Assembly (NCBI RefSeq): GCF_029989365.1
Contig: NZ_JAPRAQ010000032.1
Span: 1-64,000, forward strand
Direction: 5' to 3'
DNA from: Bradyrhizobium sp. Arg816
Lineage (GTDB): Bacteria > Pseudomonadota > Alphaproteobacteria > Rhizobiales > Xanthobacteraceae
Length of the DNA stretch: 64,000 nt
In this document: in pieces, positions 26,312 through 34,578 of the stretch
Numbering within the stretch: position 1 is the stretch's first letter
Layout: each line of letters begins with the position of its first letter
Translations under genes and position numbers: made by a program
Notes under the pieces: model-generated
Seen by the model: only the letters and a program-made list of their open reading frames with translations
The model's database searches: none
What the model was told of the DNA's origin: nothing

Positions 26312-27796
26312 GTGAAGAGCAGGCAGAGCTGGGCAGAACTCTATTCCTTCAGCGTCGACCGTACGGCGGAGGCGCCGGTATTCCGCCAAATCTACCTCGA
26401 ACTGCGATCGGCAATTCTGTCCGGAGCGCTTCGTCCGGCGGCCAAATTGCCCTCGACGCGCGACCTTGCGGCGCAACTCGGTGTCTCGCGTACCGCAGTT
26501 GTCTCGGCTTTCGAGCAGCTGCTAGCCGAGGGTTATGCCTTCGGCAGGAAGGGGGCGGGGACTTATGTTGCGTCCGATCTGCCTGAACCGTTTGCCGCGC
26601 CTCATGGCCGCAAGACGCGGGCGGCGCCGGCCGCGGCAGGCGCGGCCTCCTTTCACGGCCTCGGCGATTTTGTCGATGTGACGACGCAGAATGACGAGCG
26701 TCCCTTCAACCTCGGGCGCACGCTGTTGGATGCACGTAGCGCCGAATTGTGGCGCAAACTCACTGCGCGCACGCTGCGATCGTTTGAGCGACATCATCTC
26801 GGCTATGGCGATCCGCGTGGCTTGCTGGAGCTGCGCGAGTCGGTTTGCGACTATCTTCGGGCCGCACGCGGCGTGCGCTGCGAGGTCGACCAGATCGTGA
26901 TCACCGCCGGCACGCAGCAAGCCGTGGACATCGTCGCACGTGTCATGCCCGGGCCGGACAAGGAGGTCTGGATCGAAGACCCCGGCTATACCCTGACCCG
27001 TCTTACCCTCGCTGCGTCAGGCGCGAAGGTTTGCGCCATCCCGGTTGACCAGCACGGCGTGCACGTCACGGAAGGGATCCGCCGCGCCCCGAAGGCGCGC
27101 GCAGTTTTCATAACGGCCTCGCACCAATTTCCGACAAGCGTTCCCCTGTCGATGGCGCGCCGCCTCGAACTTCTCGCCTGGGCCCGCGAGTCCGGCGCCT
27201 GGATCATCGAGGATGATTACGCGAGCGAATTCCGCTACGGCGGCCGTCCCCTCGCTTCGCTTCAGGGCCTGGATGAGGCCGGCCGTGTCATCTACGTCGG
27301 AACTCTCAACAAGGCGCTCTTCCCGGGACTGCGGCTTGGCTACGCCGTGCTACCACACCCGCTGGTGCGGAATTTCGTTGCCGCGCGCTATCTGATCGAC
27401 CGTCAACCGTCGAGCCTCTGCCAGTCCGTTGCTGCGGCCTTCATGGAAGAGGGGCATTTCGCAGCCCACATCCGCAGAATGCGGGAAGTGTACCGCCGCC
27501 AGCGCGATACCCTCGTTGCGGCACTGAGGCGGCGCCTGGGCGACCATTTGTCGGTCGAGCCGCCGGACCAGGGCATGCACCTGGTTGCCTACACGCGACG
27601 GGGACTTTCCGATGTGAAGATCGAACGGGCCGCTCGCGACCACGGCGTCACCGTTCGCGCGATGAGCCGCCACTATATCGAGGCGCCGGCACAGTCGGCG
27701 CTGATGCTGGGCTTTAGCGGCTACCCGCAGCAGACCATTGCACCGGCGGTTGCCCGACTGGCGCGGGCTATCGCCGCTGATTGCGTACCGGACTAG
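26312..27796 (+). CDS. MocR/PdxR-type regulator (GntR wHTH + aminotransferase domain)
   Basis: Residues 20-90 form a GntR-type winged helix (PVFRQIYLELRSAILSGAL, LPSTRDLAAQLGVSR). The rest is a fold-type I aminotransferase domain, with the PLP-binding Lys334 in TLNKALFPGLRLGY and Asp302-Tyr303 in IIEDDYASEFRYGG. MocR proteins sense PLP or amino compounds such as GABA or taurine and rarely have transaminase activity. I choose GTG at 26312 (494 residues) because the upstream extension runs into the divergent gene's promoter. The adjacent PNPOx-like gene makes vitamin B6 metabolism a plausible target. Confidence 0.85.
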   Translation: MKSRQSWAELYSFSVDRTAEAPVFRQIYLELRSAILSGALRPAAKLPSTRDLAAQLGVSRTAVVSAFEQLLAEGYAFGRKGAGTYVASDLPEPFAAPHGRKTRAAPAAAGAASFHGLGDFVDVTTQNDERPFNLGRTLLDARSAELWRKLTARTLRSFERHHLGYGDPRGLLELRESVCDYLRAARGVRCEVDQIVITAGTQQAVDIVARVMPGPDKEVWIEDPGYTLTRLTLAASGAKVCAIPVDQHGVHVTEGIRRAPKARAVFITASHQFPTSVPLSMARRLELLAWARESGAWIIEDDYASEFRYGGRPLASLQGLDEAGRVIYVGTLNKALFPGLRLGYAVLPHPLVRNFVAARYLIDRQPSSLCQSVAAAFMEEGHFAAHIRRMREVYRRQRDTLVAALRRRLGDHLSVEPPDQGMHLVAYTRRGLSDVKIERAARDHGVTVRAMSRHYIEAPAQSALMLGFSGYPQQTIAPAVARLARAIAADCVPD

Positions 27797-29037
27797 CACC
27801 GCGCCGGCACTTCGTCCCCCACCATGGCCGGCTGCCGATCCAGCGCCACGGCGGGAGAGAGCCAGGTCACAAGTGCCTGCACGCCGAACACGGCGGCTGC
27901 GAGATACAGGCACGCCTCCGCGCTCCAGAGGCCGCCGACGATCGCGCCCAGCGCCGAGCCGAGCGGGCGGGCGCCGTAGCTCATGATGTTGATGGCGGAG
28001 ACGCGTCCGAGCAGGCGCGGCGGCGTCACGGACTGACGCAGGGTCGTGGTCGAAATCACCCACAGGATCGGCCCGACGCCGAGCAGGAAGAAGCTCAAGG
28101 CCGCGAGCCAGGGCGAGGGGACCAGCACCGTCAGCGCCATCACCACCGCGGCGACGAAACCCGTGACCGGGCCAAGGCCGACCACCGTGCCGAAGGCGAT
28201 GCGCTTCATCACGCGCGTGGCGAACAGCGCGCCGATCACCATGCCGACGCCGTACATCGTCAGCACGGTGCCGACGCCTGCGGCGGTCAGGCCGAGATGG
28301 CGCACCGCATAGGGCACGAACACGGCGATCTGGAGGAACCAGCCGGTGTTGAAGATGAACTGTGTGATGAACACCGGCCGCAGCAGCGGATGGTGGAACA
28401 CGAAGGCCGCGCCCTCGCGGATGTCCTGGAACGGATGGCGCCGCGGCGAGGGTGTCCGGGTGGGCTCGTAGATGCCGGAAAGCAGCACGACGGCGATGGC
28501 CGAGAGTGCCGCGGCAAAGCCGAAGGCCGGGCTCGCGCCCCACCAGCCGACCAGCGCGCCGCCGAGCGCAGGCCCGCTTGCAAAGGCGATGGTGCGGGCG
28601 AGCTCGATGCGGGCATTTGCCGACGGCAACAGCTCCGCGCTTACCAGCGAGGGCACCAGCGCCGGCGCCGCCACGCTGTAGACGACCGTGCCGCATACGG
28701 CGGCAAAGCCGAGCAGAGCGAGAAGCAGCAAATTGAGCGCGCCAAGTGTGAGCAACAGGACGATGGCCGCCAGCGCGACCGCGCGCAGCGCTTCGGCACC
28801 CGCCATCAGCGAGCGGCGGGAGATGCGGTCGGCGAGCAGGCCGGCTGGAATCGCGAACAGGACGAAGGGCAGGGTAAGGGCGGTCTGGAGCAGGCCGGTC
28901 TGGCCTTCCGCAACACCCAGCGTGAGCACGGCGACGATCGGGGCCGCGGCCAGCGCGATCTGCTCGGCCGATTGCGCCGCCAGGTTGGACCAGGCGAGGC
29001 GGTTGAAGGTGTCGGGGAGGCGAAGCGGGTTTGACAT
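27793..29037 (-). CDS. MFS transporter, MFS_3 / enterobactin-exporter type
   Basis: The 414-residue membrane protein starts MSNPLRLPDTFNRLAWSN and contains LLADRISRRSLMAGAEALRA, the loop motif of the MFS_3 group, which includes EntS-like exporters. A second-half loop reads PPRLLGRVSAINIMSYGARP, also typical of this group. The ATG at 29037 is chosen over 29145 since the extra residues are low-complexity. The cargo is unknown. The stop shares CTAG with mocR (27793-27796). Confidence 0.82.
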   Translation of the reverse strand: MSNPLRLPDTFNRLAWSNLAAQSAEQIALAAAPIVAVLTLGVAEGQTGLLQTALTLPFVLFAIPAGLLADRISRRSLMAGAEALRAVALAAIVLLLTLGALNLLLLALLGFAAVCGTVVYSVAAPALVPSLVSAELLPSANARIELARTIAFASGPALGGALVGWWGASPAFGFAAALSAIAVVLLSGIYEPTRTPSPRRHPFQDIREGAAFVFHHPLLRPVFITQFIFNTGWFLQIAVFVPYAVRHLGLTAAGVGTVLTMYGVGMVIGALFATRVMKRIAFGTVVGLGPVTGFVAAVVMALTVLVPSPWLAALSFFLLGVGPILWVISTTTLRQSVTPPRLLGRVSAINIMSYGARPLGSALGAIVGGLWSAEACLYLAAAVFGVQALVTWLSPAVALDRQPAMVGDEVPARC

Positions 29038-29159
29038 GGCGCATTTCCTGCAAAGTCGCGTTGGCGCCAGTATCCGCCCCCGAGGACCGCCAAACCCACC
29101 CGCTTCCCGACAGGGCGGCGGATAACCGCCGCGCCGGGAACTCACGCGGCTAGATGCAG

Positions 29160-29176
29160 TTGCAAATGAGTTGCAA
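29160..29176. promoter_or_regulatory. Candidate Mur/Fur operator upstream of mntH
   Basis: TTGCAA-N5-TTGCAA (29160-29165 and 29171-29176) is a near-perfect palindrome ending 28 bases before the mntH ATG. It fits my recollection of Mur-responsive sequences in rhizobia, in which manganese-loaded Mur (a Fur-family protein) represses transport genes. Its position favours the ATG at 29205 over the upstream start at 29154. Confidence 0.65.
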
Positions 29177-29204
29177 TAAGCTTCGACTTCGGTATTCTGC
29201 TGCT

Positions 29205-30557
29205 ATGGATGCCCGCTCCCCCGATTTGACCCGAGATGCCGCCGGCTGGCGCACTGATGCGCCTGCTACCAAGAGCCTCGCCGAGGTGAATGCCTCCGTC
29301 GCCATCCCCACGGCGGGGGTGTGGTGGCGGCGGCTGCTCGCCTTTGTCGGCCCCGGCTATCTGGTCTCGGTCGGCTACATGGACCCCGGCAACTGGGCGA
29401 CCGACCTCGCCGGTGGGTCGAGGTTCGGCTACACGCTGCTTTCGGTCATCCTGCTCTCGAATTTGATGGCGATCCTGCTCCAGTCGCTGGCGGCGCGGCT
29501 CGGCATCGTCACCGACCGCGACCTCGCGCAGGCCTGCCGCGCGACCTATTCGCCGGCGGTGAACTTCCTGCTCTGGCTCGCCTGTGAGGCGGCGATCATC
29601 GCCTGCGATCTCGCCGAGGTCATCGGCACAGCGATTGCACTCAAACTGCTGTTCGGCATTCCCCTGATCGGCGGCGCGCTGCTTGCCGCGCTCGATGCAT
29701 TCCTGCTGCTGCTCCTGATGAACCGCGGCTTTCGCTTTCTCGAAGCCTTCGTCATCGCGATGCTTGTCGTGATCGCGGTCTGCTTCGTGGTCCAGATCGT
29801 AGCCGCGGCGCCCCCGGTGGCGGAAGTCCTGCACGGTTTTATGCCGAAGACCGAGATCTTCACCAATCCGGAAATGCTCTACATCGCGATCGGCATCATC
29901 GGCGCGACCGTGATGCCGCATAATCTCTATCTGCACTCCTCGATCGTGCAGACGCGCGCCTATGAGCGCAACGACACCGGACGGCGCGAAGCGATCAAAT
30001 GGGCGACGACGGACTCGACCATCGCCCTGATGCTGGCCCTGTTCATCAATGCCGCGATCCTCGTCGTGGCGGCCGCGACCTTCCACAAGAGCGGCCATTC
30101 CGACGTCGCCGAAATCGGCCAGGCTTTCGAGCTGTTGTCGCCGCTGCTCGGCCTCGGTATCGCCTCGACGCTATTTGCGATTGCGCTGCTCGCCTCTGGC
30201 CTGAACTCGACGGTGACCGCGACGCTCGCCGGGCAGATCGTGATGGAGGGCTTTCTCGACCTGCGCCTGCCGAGCTGGGCGCGCCGTTTGCTCACGCGAG
30301 GCATCGCCATCGTTCCGGTGATCGTCGTCACCGCGATCTATGGCGAACGCGGCACGGCCGATCTGCTGGTGTTCAGCCAGGTCGTGCTGTCGATGCAACT
30401 GCCCTTCGCCGTCATCCCGCTGGTGCGCTTCGTCTCCGACCGCCGCAAGATGGGGAAGTTCGCGATACCGCCATACGTCGCCGCGGTCGCTTGGATCGTC
30501 GCGGGCATCATCGTGATCCTGAACGTGAAGCTGCTGGTGGACACGCTGTTCGGGTGA
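29205..30557 (+). CDS. mntH: Nramp divalent metal transporter (Mn2+ uptake)
   Basis: MntH is a proton-coupled importer of Mn2+ (also Fe2+) in the inner membrane. Helix 1 has GYMDPGNWATD, the Nramp DPGN metal site, and helix 6 has GATVMPHNLYLHS with the Met-Pro-His motif. Eleven hydrophobic segments and 450 residues are normal for the family. The start at 29205 leaves the TTGCAA palindrome in the promoter. In B. japonicum, mntH is known to be manganese-regulated through the Fur/Mur protein; the operator suggests the same here. Confidence 0.9.
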   Translation: MDARSPDLTRDAAGWRTDAPATKSLAEVNASVAIPTAGVWWRRLLAFVGPGYLVSVGYMDPGNWATDLAGGSRFGYTLLSVILLSNLMAILLQSLAARLGIVTDRDLAQACRATYSPAVNFLLWLACEAAIIACDLAEVIGTAIALKLLFGIPLIGGALLAALDAFLLLLLMNRGFRFLEAFVIAMLVVIAVCFVVQIVAAAPPVAEVLHGFMPKTEIFTNPEMLYIAIGIIGATVMPHNLYLHSSIVQTRAYERNDTGRREAIKWATTDSTIALMLALFINAAILVVAAATFHKSGHSDVAEIGQAFELLSPLLGLGIASTLFAIALLASGLNSTVTATLAGQIVMEGFLDLRLPSWARRLLTRGIAIVPVIVVTAIYGERGTADLLVFSQVVLSMQLPFAVIPLVRFVSDRRKMGKFAIPPYVAAVAWIVAGIIVILNVKLLVDTLFG

Positions 30558-30579
30558 GTGTTCGCCCAACACACCGCCG

Positions 30580-30686
30580 TCGTCGCCCGGCTTGACCGGG
30601 CGACCCAGTATTCCAGAGACGGTTGTGATTGAGCCTAGAAGCCGCGGCGTACTGGATGCCCCGGTCAAGGCCGGGGCATGACAGCG
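30580..30686. repeat. Palindromic intergenic repeat, two-hairpin family, copy B
   Basis: The element runs from GTCGCCCGGCTTGACCGGGCGAC through CCAGTATTCCAGAGACGG and AGAAGCCGCGGCGTACTGGAT to GCCCCGGTCAAGGCCGGGGC and ATGACAGCGAGC. It shares modules with 11409-11531 (reversed order) and 45066-45171 (same order). It fills the space between mntH and bpt, which converge on it, so it may also serve as a terminator for both. Confidence 0.85.
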
Positions 30687-30688
30687 AG

Positions 30689-31465
30689 CTAATCCTGCGG
30701 CTCTGACGTCGCGTCACCTTGCGCATCGATGCGCAGCCAGCCCGACGGCGCGAGGCGCTGCTGCGGCAGGAAGCGGGCCTTGTAGTCCATCTTCTTCGAG
30801 CCCTCGATCCAGTAGCCGAGATAGACGTAAGGCAGCCCCTGGCGGCGGGCGCGGGCGATGTGGTCGAGGATCATGAAGGTGCCCATCGAGCGGCTGACCT
30901 GGCTCGGCTCGAAGAACGAATAGACCATCGACAGGCCGTCGCTGAGCACGTCGGTCAGCGCCACCGCGATCAGCTCCTCGCCGCGGCCGGTGATGCCGCT
31001 GTCAGGGCCGCGCTTGCGGTACTCGATGATGCGGGTCTCGACATGGCTGTCCTCGACCATCATGGCGTAGTCGAGCACGGTCATGTCGGCCATGCCGCCA
31101 TGGCGGTGGCGGGAGTCGAGATAGGCGCGGAACACCGAATATTGCTCGGAGGTCGGCACGGCACTGCGCTGCTCGCCGATGATGTCGGCGTTGCGCGCGA
31201 TGACTTTTCGGAAGTTGCGGGAGGGGCGGAACTCGTTGGCGATCACCCTGACCGAGACGCAGGCGCGGCACTGGTCACAGGCCGGCCGGTAGGCGATCGA
31301 CTGGCTGCGGCGGAACCCGCCATGGGTCAGGAGGTCGTTGAGGTCGCCCGCGCGCTCCCCCACGAGGTGCGTAAACACCTTGCGCTCGTGCCGGCCCGGC
31401 AGATACGGGCAGGGAGAGGGCGCCGTGAGGTAAAATTGGGGGGTGTCGCGCGAGTGCTGGGTCAA
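30689..31465 (-). CDS. bpt: Aspartate/glutamate leucyltransferase (Bpt)
   Basis: This 258-residue enzyme belongs to the arginyl/leucyl-tRNA-protein transferase group. It moves leucine from Leu-tRNA to proteins with N-terminal Asp or Glu, marking them for ClpAP in the N-degron pathway. Signatures are CPYLPGRHERKVFTHL, the cysteine cluster YRPACDQCRACVSVRV, and YVYLGYWIEGSKKMDYKARF near the end. Bacterial proteins of this type are usually Bpt rather than Ate1, hence the call. The length is normal. Confidence 0.88.
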   Translation of the reverse strand: MTQHSRDTPQFYLTAPSPCPYLPGRHERKVFTHLVGERAGDLNDLLTHGGFRRSQSIAYRPACDQCRACVSVRVIANEFRPSRNFRKVIARNADIIGEQRSAVPTSEQYSVFRAYLDSRHRHGGMADMTVLDYAMMVEDSHVETRIIEYRKRGPDSGITGRGEELIAVALTDVLSDGLSMVYSFFEPSQVSRSMGTFMILDHIARARRQGLPYVYLGYWIEGSKKMDYKARFLPQQRLAPSGWLRIDAQGDATSEPQD

Positions 31466-31595
31466 GGGACGTCGTGGGCCTCCAAAGTGGGCATCAGCAT
31501 CGCGCTACGAAGCCCCCCGGTCAATCGGTCTACGCGGCAGGTCAGATCAGTCAGTTTAGTCGGTCCTGGTTGATAGGTTCTTGATCATCAGGCTC

Positions 31596-32135
31596 TCAGT
31601 AGGTCCTTGCGGCCTGCGGAACGGGCGCGCGGACGGAATTGTTGATCACGACCGTTCCCAGCACGACATCATGCAGCAGGCGCCGACGGCCGTTGAACAG
31701 CCCAACCAGCACCACGAAAGGTGTCAGGAACGAGACCGTCACCCAGAACAGCACGGCATGGGTGGCGCCGAGCACGAAATAGCCGGGCGCGCCGTACCAG
31801 GTGCGCAGCTCCAGATCCATCAGGCGCATGCCGATCGTCGCGGACGACGGACCGCCGATGCAGGCACCGTAATAGACGATGGCCCAAACAACGGAGGCCG
31901 GCCAAGCCAGCCAGAACAGCGCCCAGCCGATGCCGAGCGTGACGATGCCAAACAGCGCGATGAAGACGTAGCCGAGGATCACGGGAACGGAGATCACGAC
32001 CATGTCGATCAGGAAGGCGAACGCCCGCCGCGTCGCCACGCCACGGAACAATTCCGGGTGCAGATAGGGATCGTAGGCGTGCGGTTGCGCAGCGCCGTCA
32101 TTGCGCCAGGCATTGCCCGAGTCCGAATACGACAT
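31596..32135 (-). CDS. RDD-family membrane protein
   Basis: The 179-residue product starts MSYSDSGNAWRN and has three to four hydrophobic helices. The RDD pattern is visible as RRAFAFLIDMVVISVPVILG, with Arg and Asp in the first helix, and later GPSSATIGMRLMDLELRT. RDD proteins are of uncertain function, some being linked to ion transport. A longer in-frame start (32186) exists, but the ATG at 32135 begins the part typical of the family. It is divergent from nothing; hemB lies upstream on the same strand. Confidence 0.78.
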   Translation of the reverse strand: MSYSDSGNAWRNDGAAQPHAYDPYLHPELFRGVATRRAFAFLIDMVVISVPVILGYVFIALFGIVTLGIGWALFWLAWPASVVWAIVYYGACIGGPSSATIGMRLMDLELRTWYGAPGYFVLGATHAVLFWVTVSFLTPFVVLVGLFNGRRRLLHDVVLGTVVINNSVRAPVPQAARTY

Positions 32136-32260
32136 GGTCCGTTCTCCCAAGGGAAACTCCCGTGGCAGGACATGGGAACAAGCCATCCCCGTGCCAAGGG
32201 TGCGCGGGCGTCAGCAAGCCGAAATATTCCGGCAATTCGGGGGCGGCGGACCGAGCCGTG

Positions 32261-32356
32261 CCGCAGGGTGGCCAAAGGCGCGTGGCGCCGTGCCCACCAT
32301 CGTTCCGGGATCACTGGCTGGGATAGTGGGCGCGCGCCGCTTTGCCTACCCAACGA
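32261..32356. repeat. Palindromic intergenic repeat, GTAGGGTGGGC family (degenerate)
   Basis: CCGCAGGGTGGCCAAAGGCGC at the left and GCCGCTTTGCCTACCCAACG at the right match the ends of the element at 7761-7856 with several substitutions, and the internal GTGCCCACCAT is shared. The element is 96 bases, the same length as the other copy. It lies between hemB and the RDD gene. Confidence 0.7.
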
Positions 32357-32360
32357 TGCC

Positions 32361-33425
32361 TTACGTTTGGCTCCGCAGCTTCTCCGCCACCTTCGGCGCA
32401 AAATAGCTGAGCACGCCGTCGGCGCCGGCGCGCTTGAACGCCAACAGGCTTTCCATCATCGCGCGCTCGCCGTCGAGCCAGCCATTGTTGGCGGCCGCTG
32501 CGATCATCGCGTATTCGCCGGAGACCTGGTAGGCGAAGGTCGGCATCGCAAAAGTGTCCTTCACGCGCCGGACCACGTCGAGATAGGGCATGCCGGGCTT
32601 CACCATCACCATGTCGGCGCCCTCGGAGATGTCGAGGTCGACCTCGCGCAGCGCTTCGTCGGTGTTGGCGCTGTCCATCTGGTAGGTGCGCTTGTCGCCG
32701 GTGAGCGTCTTGGCCGAACCGATGGCGTCGCGGAACGGGCCGTAGAAGGCGGAGGCGTATTTGGCCGCATAGGCCATGATCTGCACGTCGAGCAGACCTG
32801 AGCGGTCCAGCCCCTCGCGGATCGCGGCGACGCGGCCGTCCATCATGTCGGAGGGCGCGATGATGTCGCAGCCGGCTTCGGCCTGGACCAGCGCCTGACG
32901 CACCAGCACCGCGACCGTCTCGTCGTTCAAGATCTTGCCGTCGGAGATCAGCCCGTCATGGCCGTGGCTGGTGAAGGGATCGAGCGCGACGTCGCAGAGG
33001 ATGCCGATGTCGGGAAACTCTTTCTTGATCGCGCGCACCGCCTGGCAGACCAGGTTGTTCGGATTGGTCGCCTCGGAGCCTTCCTCGTCGCGCAGGGACG
33101 GGTCGGTGTAGGGAAACAGCGCGAGGCAGGGGATGGTGAGCTTCATGGCGCGCTCGGCCTCGCGCACGGCCTGGTCGACGCTGAGGCGATCGACGCCCGG
33201 CATCGAGGCGATCTGCTCGCGCTTGTTGTTGCCGTCGATCAGGAACAGCGGCCAGATCAAATCGTCGGTGGTGAGCACGTTCTCGCGCACCATGCGCCGG
33301 GCCCATTCGGCCTTGCGGTTGCGGCGCGGGCGGACGGTCAGATCGAGGGCAGGGGAGGCTGCAGCGCCATCCCGGCGCGAAACCTCGCGCAATTCGATCG
33401 GACGTCCGTACTTGATCGCCATCAT
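32361..33425 (-). CDS. hemB: Delta-aminolevulinic acid dehydratase (porphobilinogen synthase)
   Basis: HemB condenses two 5-aminolevulinate molecules into porphobilinogen for haem synthesis. The Schiff-base lysine lies in MVMVKPGMPYLDVV and the second active-site lysine in AYAAKYASAFYGPFRDA. The metal loop reads CDVALDPFTSHGHDG, with Asp/Ala where zinc enzymes have cysteines; this is the Mg2+-type site known from B. japonicum. I start at ATG 33425 (354 residues), behind a strong GGAGG site; the frame's far start at 33476 would include the candidate operator. Confidence 0.94.
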   Translation of the reverse strand: MMAIKYGRPIELREVSRRDGAAASPALDLTVRPRRNRKAEWARRMVRENVLTTDDLIWPLFLIDGNNKREQIASMPGVDRLSVDQAVREAERAMKLTIPCLALFPYTDPSLRDEEGSEATNPNNLVCQAVRAIKKEFPDIGILCDVALDPFTSHGHDGLISDGKILNDETVAVLVRQALVQAEAGCDIIAPSDMMDGRVAAIREGLDRSGLLDVQIMAYAAKYASAFYGPFRDAIGSAKTLTGDKRTYQMDSANTDEALREVDLDISEGADMVMVKPGMPYLDVVRRVKDTFAMPTFAYQVSGEYAMIAAAANNGWLDGERAMMESLLAFKRAGADGVLSYFAPKVAEKLRSQT

Positions 33426-33435
33426 TCTTCCTCCG

Positions 33436-33452
33436 GCTGGAATTATTCTTAT
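33436..33452 (-). promoter_or_regulatory. Candidate iron control element (Irr) at hemB
   Basis: On the hemB strand the sequence reads ATAAGAA-TAA-TTCCAGC, centred on GAATAATTC. It resembles the iron control element TTTAGAA-N3-TTCTAAA bound by Irr, with the AGAA-N3-TTC core intact but weak outer arms. It lies 11-27 bases before the ATG. In B. japonicum hemB is under Irr control, which fits. Confidence 0.4.
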
Positions 33453-33560
33453 ACCAGCTCGCATGGTTCCCGCCACCGCGGCTTGACCTGCCGCAAGGCA
33501 AAATTGAGGTCACGCGGGCAGCCGATTGATTTTGCGGGGCGAAGCAGCCAGAAGGGGACC

Positions 33561-34064
33561 ATGTCCGAAATCTCCACCCGCGATGCGGCCCGCGACGGCG
33601 CCAGTGCCAGGGACGCCGCCAGAGACAACGCCAGAGACAACGCGATGTCGGTGGCGGCGATCTCGTCAGAGCGCCCCGAGTCCGACGACAATGTCTGGAC
33701 GCGCCGGCTCGTGCTGTTCCTGCGCGTGATGGCGCTGCTGTCGATTCTGAAGGGCCTCTATCACTGGGCCCAGGTCACCGGCTTCGTCGGCGGCGAGGAC
33801 GAGGCGTTCGAGAACCAGTCGATGGCCTGGCAGGCCGCCACGGTCTATTTCGCCGTGATCGAGCTCGTTGCCGCGGTCGGCCTCTGGCTCGCGACGCCCT
33901 GGGGCGCGGTGGTGTGGCTGACGACCGTGGTGTCGATGGCGGTGATCGAACTGATGTTCCCGGGCATCTACGGCGGCAGCCTGGTCGTCGTCGGCGTCGA
34001 AGCCTTCATGCTCGCCGCCTATCTCGCACTCGCCTGGATGGCTGCGCGCGAGCGGCCGCCGTAG
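33561..34064 (+). CDS. DUF6163-like membrane protein
   Basis: The 167-residue protein has four hydrophobic helices (about residues 50-68, 88-108, 114-130 and 136-158) after a 45-residue soluble N-terminus. The membrane core (LFLRVMALLSILKGLYHWAQ and AVVWLTTVVSMAVIELMFPG) matches what I recall as DUF6163 of Hyphomicrobiales. The N-terminus has tandem ARDx units encoded by 12-base repeats at about 33606-33641. An AAGGGG site sits just before ATG 33561. It is divergent from hemB, 135 bases apart. Function unknown. Confidence 0.72.
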   Translation: MSEISTRDAARDGASARDAARDNARDNAMSVAAISSERPESDDNVWTRRLVLFLRVMALLSILKGLYHWAQVTGFVGGEDEAFENQSMAWQAATVYFAVIELVAAVGLWLATPWGAVVWLTTVVSMAVIELMFPGIYGGSLVVVGVEAFMLAAYLALAWMAARERPP

Positions 34065-34089
34065 CGCGCAGTCGATTTCAACGTACACT

Positions 34090-34217
34090 CTCTCGTGCCC
34101 CGGACGCAGCGCAGCACGTAGTGATGCGCTGCAGAGCCGGGGCCCATCACGCCGCAATTTCGCTTTTGGCTTTTCTGGGTCCCCGGATCTGCGCTTCGCT
34201 TGTCCGGGACACGAGAG
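34090..34217. repeat. Palindromic intergenic repeat, CTCTCGTGCCCCGGAC family
   Basis: The ends CTCTCGTGCCCCGGAC (34090-34105) and GTCCGGGACACGAGAG (34202-34217) are inverted repeats with one mismatch. Internal palindromes such as GCGCAGCACG...GATGCGCTGC form an additional hairpin. A truncated relative is at 11345-11398. Confidence 0.8.
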
Positions 34218-34578
34218 CGGCATTTCCGAAGTCGTGGCTTGGTTGACCGCTGGTTGCCTAAAATTCGAGGTAACTTTTCATTGACTCCGTGCATCCCGCC
34301 ACAGCTCTTACGCGCCCGTTTCGAAACGGGGCGGCCCTGTACTGGAATGCGACAGAGGTCGCGGACGGAGGGTGAACAGGACCTTGCGAGGGTCAACAGA
34401 CGGTTGCGAAAAGCCCTTGTGACACAGGCTTAATCCGCAATTCACTGTCTTAAATTCATGATCTCTTTATTCTCTTATTTAAGCCGATCTTCAAACGCCC
34501 CTCTTAAGTTGCACCTATCAGACGGAGCACAAGTTTCGTCGAATAAGTGTCGATAAAAACGACAACAGGGGAAGTGTC
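34218..34578. other. Leader region of ldtR
   Basis: No gene is visible in these 361 bases. The last 140 bases are notably AT-rich and contain TTAAAT (about 34451) and ATTTAA (about 34478) as an inverted pair, which could be part of the ldtR promoter or an operator. The rest shows nothing recognisable. Confidence 0.35.
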
